Of a stretch of DNA of 7,936 bases, positions 6,720 to 7,936 are shown piece after piece. This DNA comes from Clostridiaceae bacterium UBA4839 (GTDB lineage Bacteria > Bacillota > Clostridia > Clostridiales > Caloramatoraceae): contig DHEX01000129.1 in assembly GCA_002400085.1 (NCBI GenBank), positions 1,454 to 9,389 on the forward strand, in the 5' to 3' direction. How positions within the stretch are numbered: position 1 is the first letter of the stretch; each line of letters opens with the position of its first letter. The translations under genes were made by a program, and so were the position numbers. The notes under the pieces were generated by a model. That model saw only the letters and a program-made list of their open reading frames with translations. It was not told the origin of the DNA and made no database searches.

Positions 6720-7787
6720 GTGTTCCCCTGCATAGAAATAAATCTTTTAAAGCTGAAGCATAACACAAAGGTAATATGTGATATGTGCAAAAAAGCTGAC
6801 ATAAATGTGTGGGGAGTTACAAAATGTATTTGTGCTATGCCTGAAGCAGCACAAGCTATGATAGATGGAGGGGCTATATGTATTGGTGATTCCAGAGTAG
6901 AAAATCTTAAAAAGCTGAAAAATATTAACTGCAAAAAGGCACTTTTAAGAATTCCTATGGATTGTGAAGCTGATGATGTCATAAGATATTCAGATTTAAG
7001 TTTGAACTCGGAGCTTTCAACATTAAAGTCTTTGGGCGAAGCTGCAAAAAAGGCAGGAAAAAAACATGATGTAGTGATAATGATTGACCTTGGAGATTTA
7101 AGAGAAGGCATACTGCCTAAAGATGCTGATGGGTTTGTTAAGGAAGCTTTAAAAATCGAGGGAATAAAAATTGCTGGATTTGGAGTTAATTTAACTTGTT
7201 ATGGAGGAGTAATACCAGATGAAAATAATTTAAAAGAATTGGTAGATATATCTTTAAAGTTAAATGAAAAATATGACTTAGGTATTAAAATCATATCTGG
7301 CGGAAATTCAAGCTCTCTTTACTTACTAGCTGATGGGAAAATGCCCCATGAAATTAATAATTTAAGGCTTGGAGAATCAATACTCCTTGGCAGGGAAACT
7401 TCTTTTCAAACCAGAATTTACAATACTTATGATGATGTATTTATTTTAAAGGCAAAGATTGTAGAATTAAAAGAAAAGCCTTCTATTCCCATTGGAAACA
7501 TAGGCAAGGATGCCTTTGGGAATACCCCTTCCTTTAAGGATAAAGGGATAAGAAAAAGAGCTATAATTGCTGCAGGAAGGCAGGATATAGAACCGCTTAA
7601 TATACATTCAACAGATGATGAAAATATAAGGATTATAGGAGCAAGCAGTGATCATACCATAGTTGATGTTACAGATTCAAAAAAGAATTACAAAGTAGGA
7701 GATATACTAAGTTTTAAGATGGATTATGGATGCTTATTAAAAGCATTTACTTCTGACTATGTAAAAAAAATAATAATAGACAAATAA
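6720..7787 (+). CDS. orr: Ornithine racemase, PLP-dependent (alanine racemase fold)
   Basis: Orr interconverts L- and D-ornithine, feeding the D-isomer to OraSE. It is the first step of the oxidative branch. The 355-residue protein matches the size of the known clostridial enzyme. The N-terminal alanine-racemase-type barrel starts with FPCIEINLLKLKHN. The predicted PLP lysine is K35 in WGVTK. The phosphate-contact region SGGNSSSL is at 193-200, and LRLGESILLGRE starts at about 215. The remaining 130 residues form the smaller C-terminal part. Other members of the family include alanine, serine and broad-specificity racemases; the ornithine specificity is called from operon context and the SGGNSSSL/LRLGE pattern. 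The N-terminus is rich in cysteine (C4, C20, C23, C37, C39). Translation begins at GTG, 30 bases after the MutL-like gene, the widest gap in the operon. It is the last gene before the terminator. Confidence 0.92.
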   Translation: MFPCIEINLLKLKHNTKVICDMCKKADINVWGVTKCICAMPEAAQAMIDGGAICIGDSRVENLKKLKNINCKKALLRIPMDCEADDVIRYSDLSLNSELSTLKSLGEAAKKAGKKHDVVIMIDLGDLREGILPKDADGFVKEALKIEGIKIAGFGVNLTCYGGVIPDENNLKELVDISLKLNEKYDLGIKIISGGNSSSLYLLADGKMPHEINNLRLGESILLGRETSFQTRIYNTYDDVFILKAKIVELKEKPSIPIGNIGKDAFGNTPSFKDKGIRKRAIIAAGRQDIEPLNIHSTDDENIRIIGASSDHTIVDVTDSKKNYKVGDILSFKMDYGCLLKAFTSDYVKKIIIDK

Positions 7788-7822
7788 CAATGGTGGGGGA
7801 CATAGCCCTCCACCATTGTTTT
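7786..7822 (+). terminator. Intrinsic terminator of the ornithine operon
   Basis: AACAATGGTGG (7786-7796) pairs perfectly with CCACCATTGTT (7810-7820). A G-U and two G-C pairs extend the stem to 14 bp around a 7-base loop (7800-7806). A short TTTT run (7819-7822) ends it. The left arm overlaps the last two bases of the orr stop codon. The T tract is short and is followed by GGGG, so termination may be incomplete. The opposite strand has no good T run after the stem, so it is unlikely to act strongly in both directions. Confidence 0.85.
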
Positions 7823-7936
7823 GGGGCTGTTGCACTAAGCTTCTCTGCCATTTCCCACCTAAGAGCTTCTACTTGCTCACTCTATGTTCATTCCATATAT
7901 TTTTCTTATCTCTGCTGTAATTTATTCATTAATGAT
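7823..7936. mobile_element. Gene-free tail; possible end of an insertion sequence
   Basis: These 114 bases after the terminator contain no reading frame I can support on either strand. They open with GGGGCTGTTGCACTAAGC, which resembles the GGGGCTGT(C/T)GCA terminal inverted repeats of IS1182-like elements as I remember them. If so, an IS or its remnant starts here and runs out of the window. The partner repeat, target duplication and transposase are not visible. It could equally be plain intergenic DNA. Confidence 0.25.

Noticed and set aside
6152..7111. Minus-strand open frames opposite the MutL-like gene and orr
   Set aside because: They are shadows of the plus-strand genes, with low-complexity Ser/Phe-rich translations and no recognisable domain.
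7823..7936. A minus-strand peptide containing AEIRKIYGMNIE in the tail
   Set aside because: It is interrupted by stops on both sides within a few dozen bases and matches nothing I recognise.
1..7936. CRISPR array, tRNA, rRNA or long direct repeats
   Set aside because: No regularly spaced repeats or recognisable RNA-gene sequence were seen; nearly all bases are explained by the seven coding regions.

Overview
The window is a single plus-strand operon from an AT-rich, strongly Shine-Dalgarno-using anaerobe, most likely a Clostridia-class Firmicute that ferments amino acids. It encodes the oxidative branch of L-ornithine fermentation, a pathway worked out mainly in Clostridium sticklandii. Seven genes are packed end to end, with two overlaps and gaps of 2 to 30 bases, and the run closes with an intrinsic terminator.

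Layout: 1-1024 is ord (2,4-diaminopentanoate dehydrogenase, 5' end cut by the window edge). 1039-1344 and 1337-2758 are ortA and ortB, the two subunits of 2-amino-4-oxopentanoate thiolase. 2769-3149 and 3139-5334 are oraS and oraE, the two subunits of adenosylcobalamin- and PLP-dependent D-ornithine 4,5-aminomutase. 5337-6689 is a MutL/GlmL-family ATPase-fold protein of unproven function. 6720-7787 is orr, the PLP-dependent ornithine racemase. A 14-bp-stem hairpin at 7786-7822 ends the operon. The last 114 bases hold no gene I can support, but begin with a sequence resembling the terminal inverted repeat of an insertion sequence.

How the genes work together: Orr converts L-ornithine to D-ornithine. 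OraSE moves the terminal amino group to give 2,4-diaminopentanoate. Ord oxidatively deaminates this to 2-amino-4-oxopentanoate, producing NAD(P)H. OrtAB cleaves that with CoA into acetyl-CoA and alanine (D-alanine in the C. sticklandii literature). The gene order is nearly the reverse of the reaction order. The MutL-like protein lies directly between the B12 enzyme and the racemase, which suggests a helper role for the mutase.

The pathway is known, so I do not claim a new system. The least understood items are the MutL-like protein, a cysteine cluster in OraE, and the possible mobile-element edge after the terminator. The promoter and any upstream control region are outside the window.
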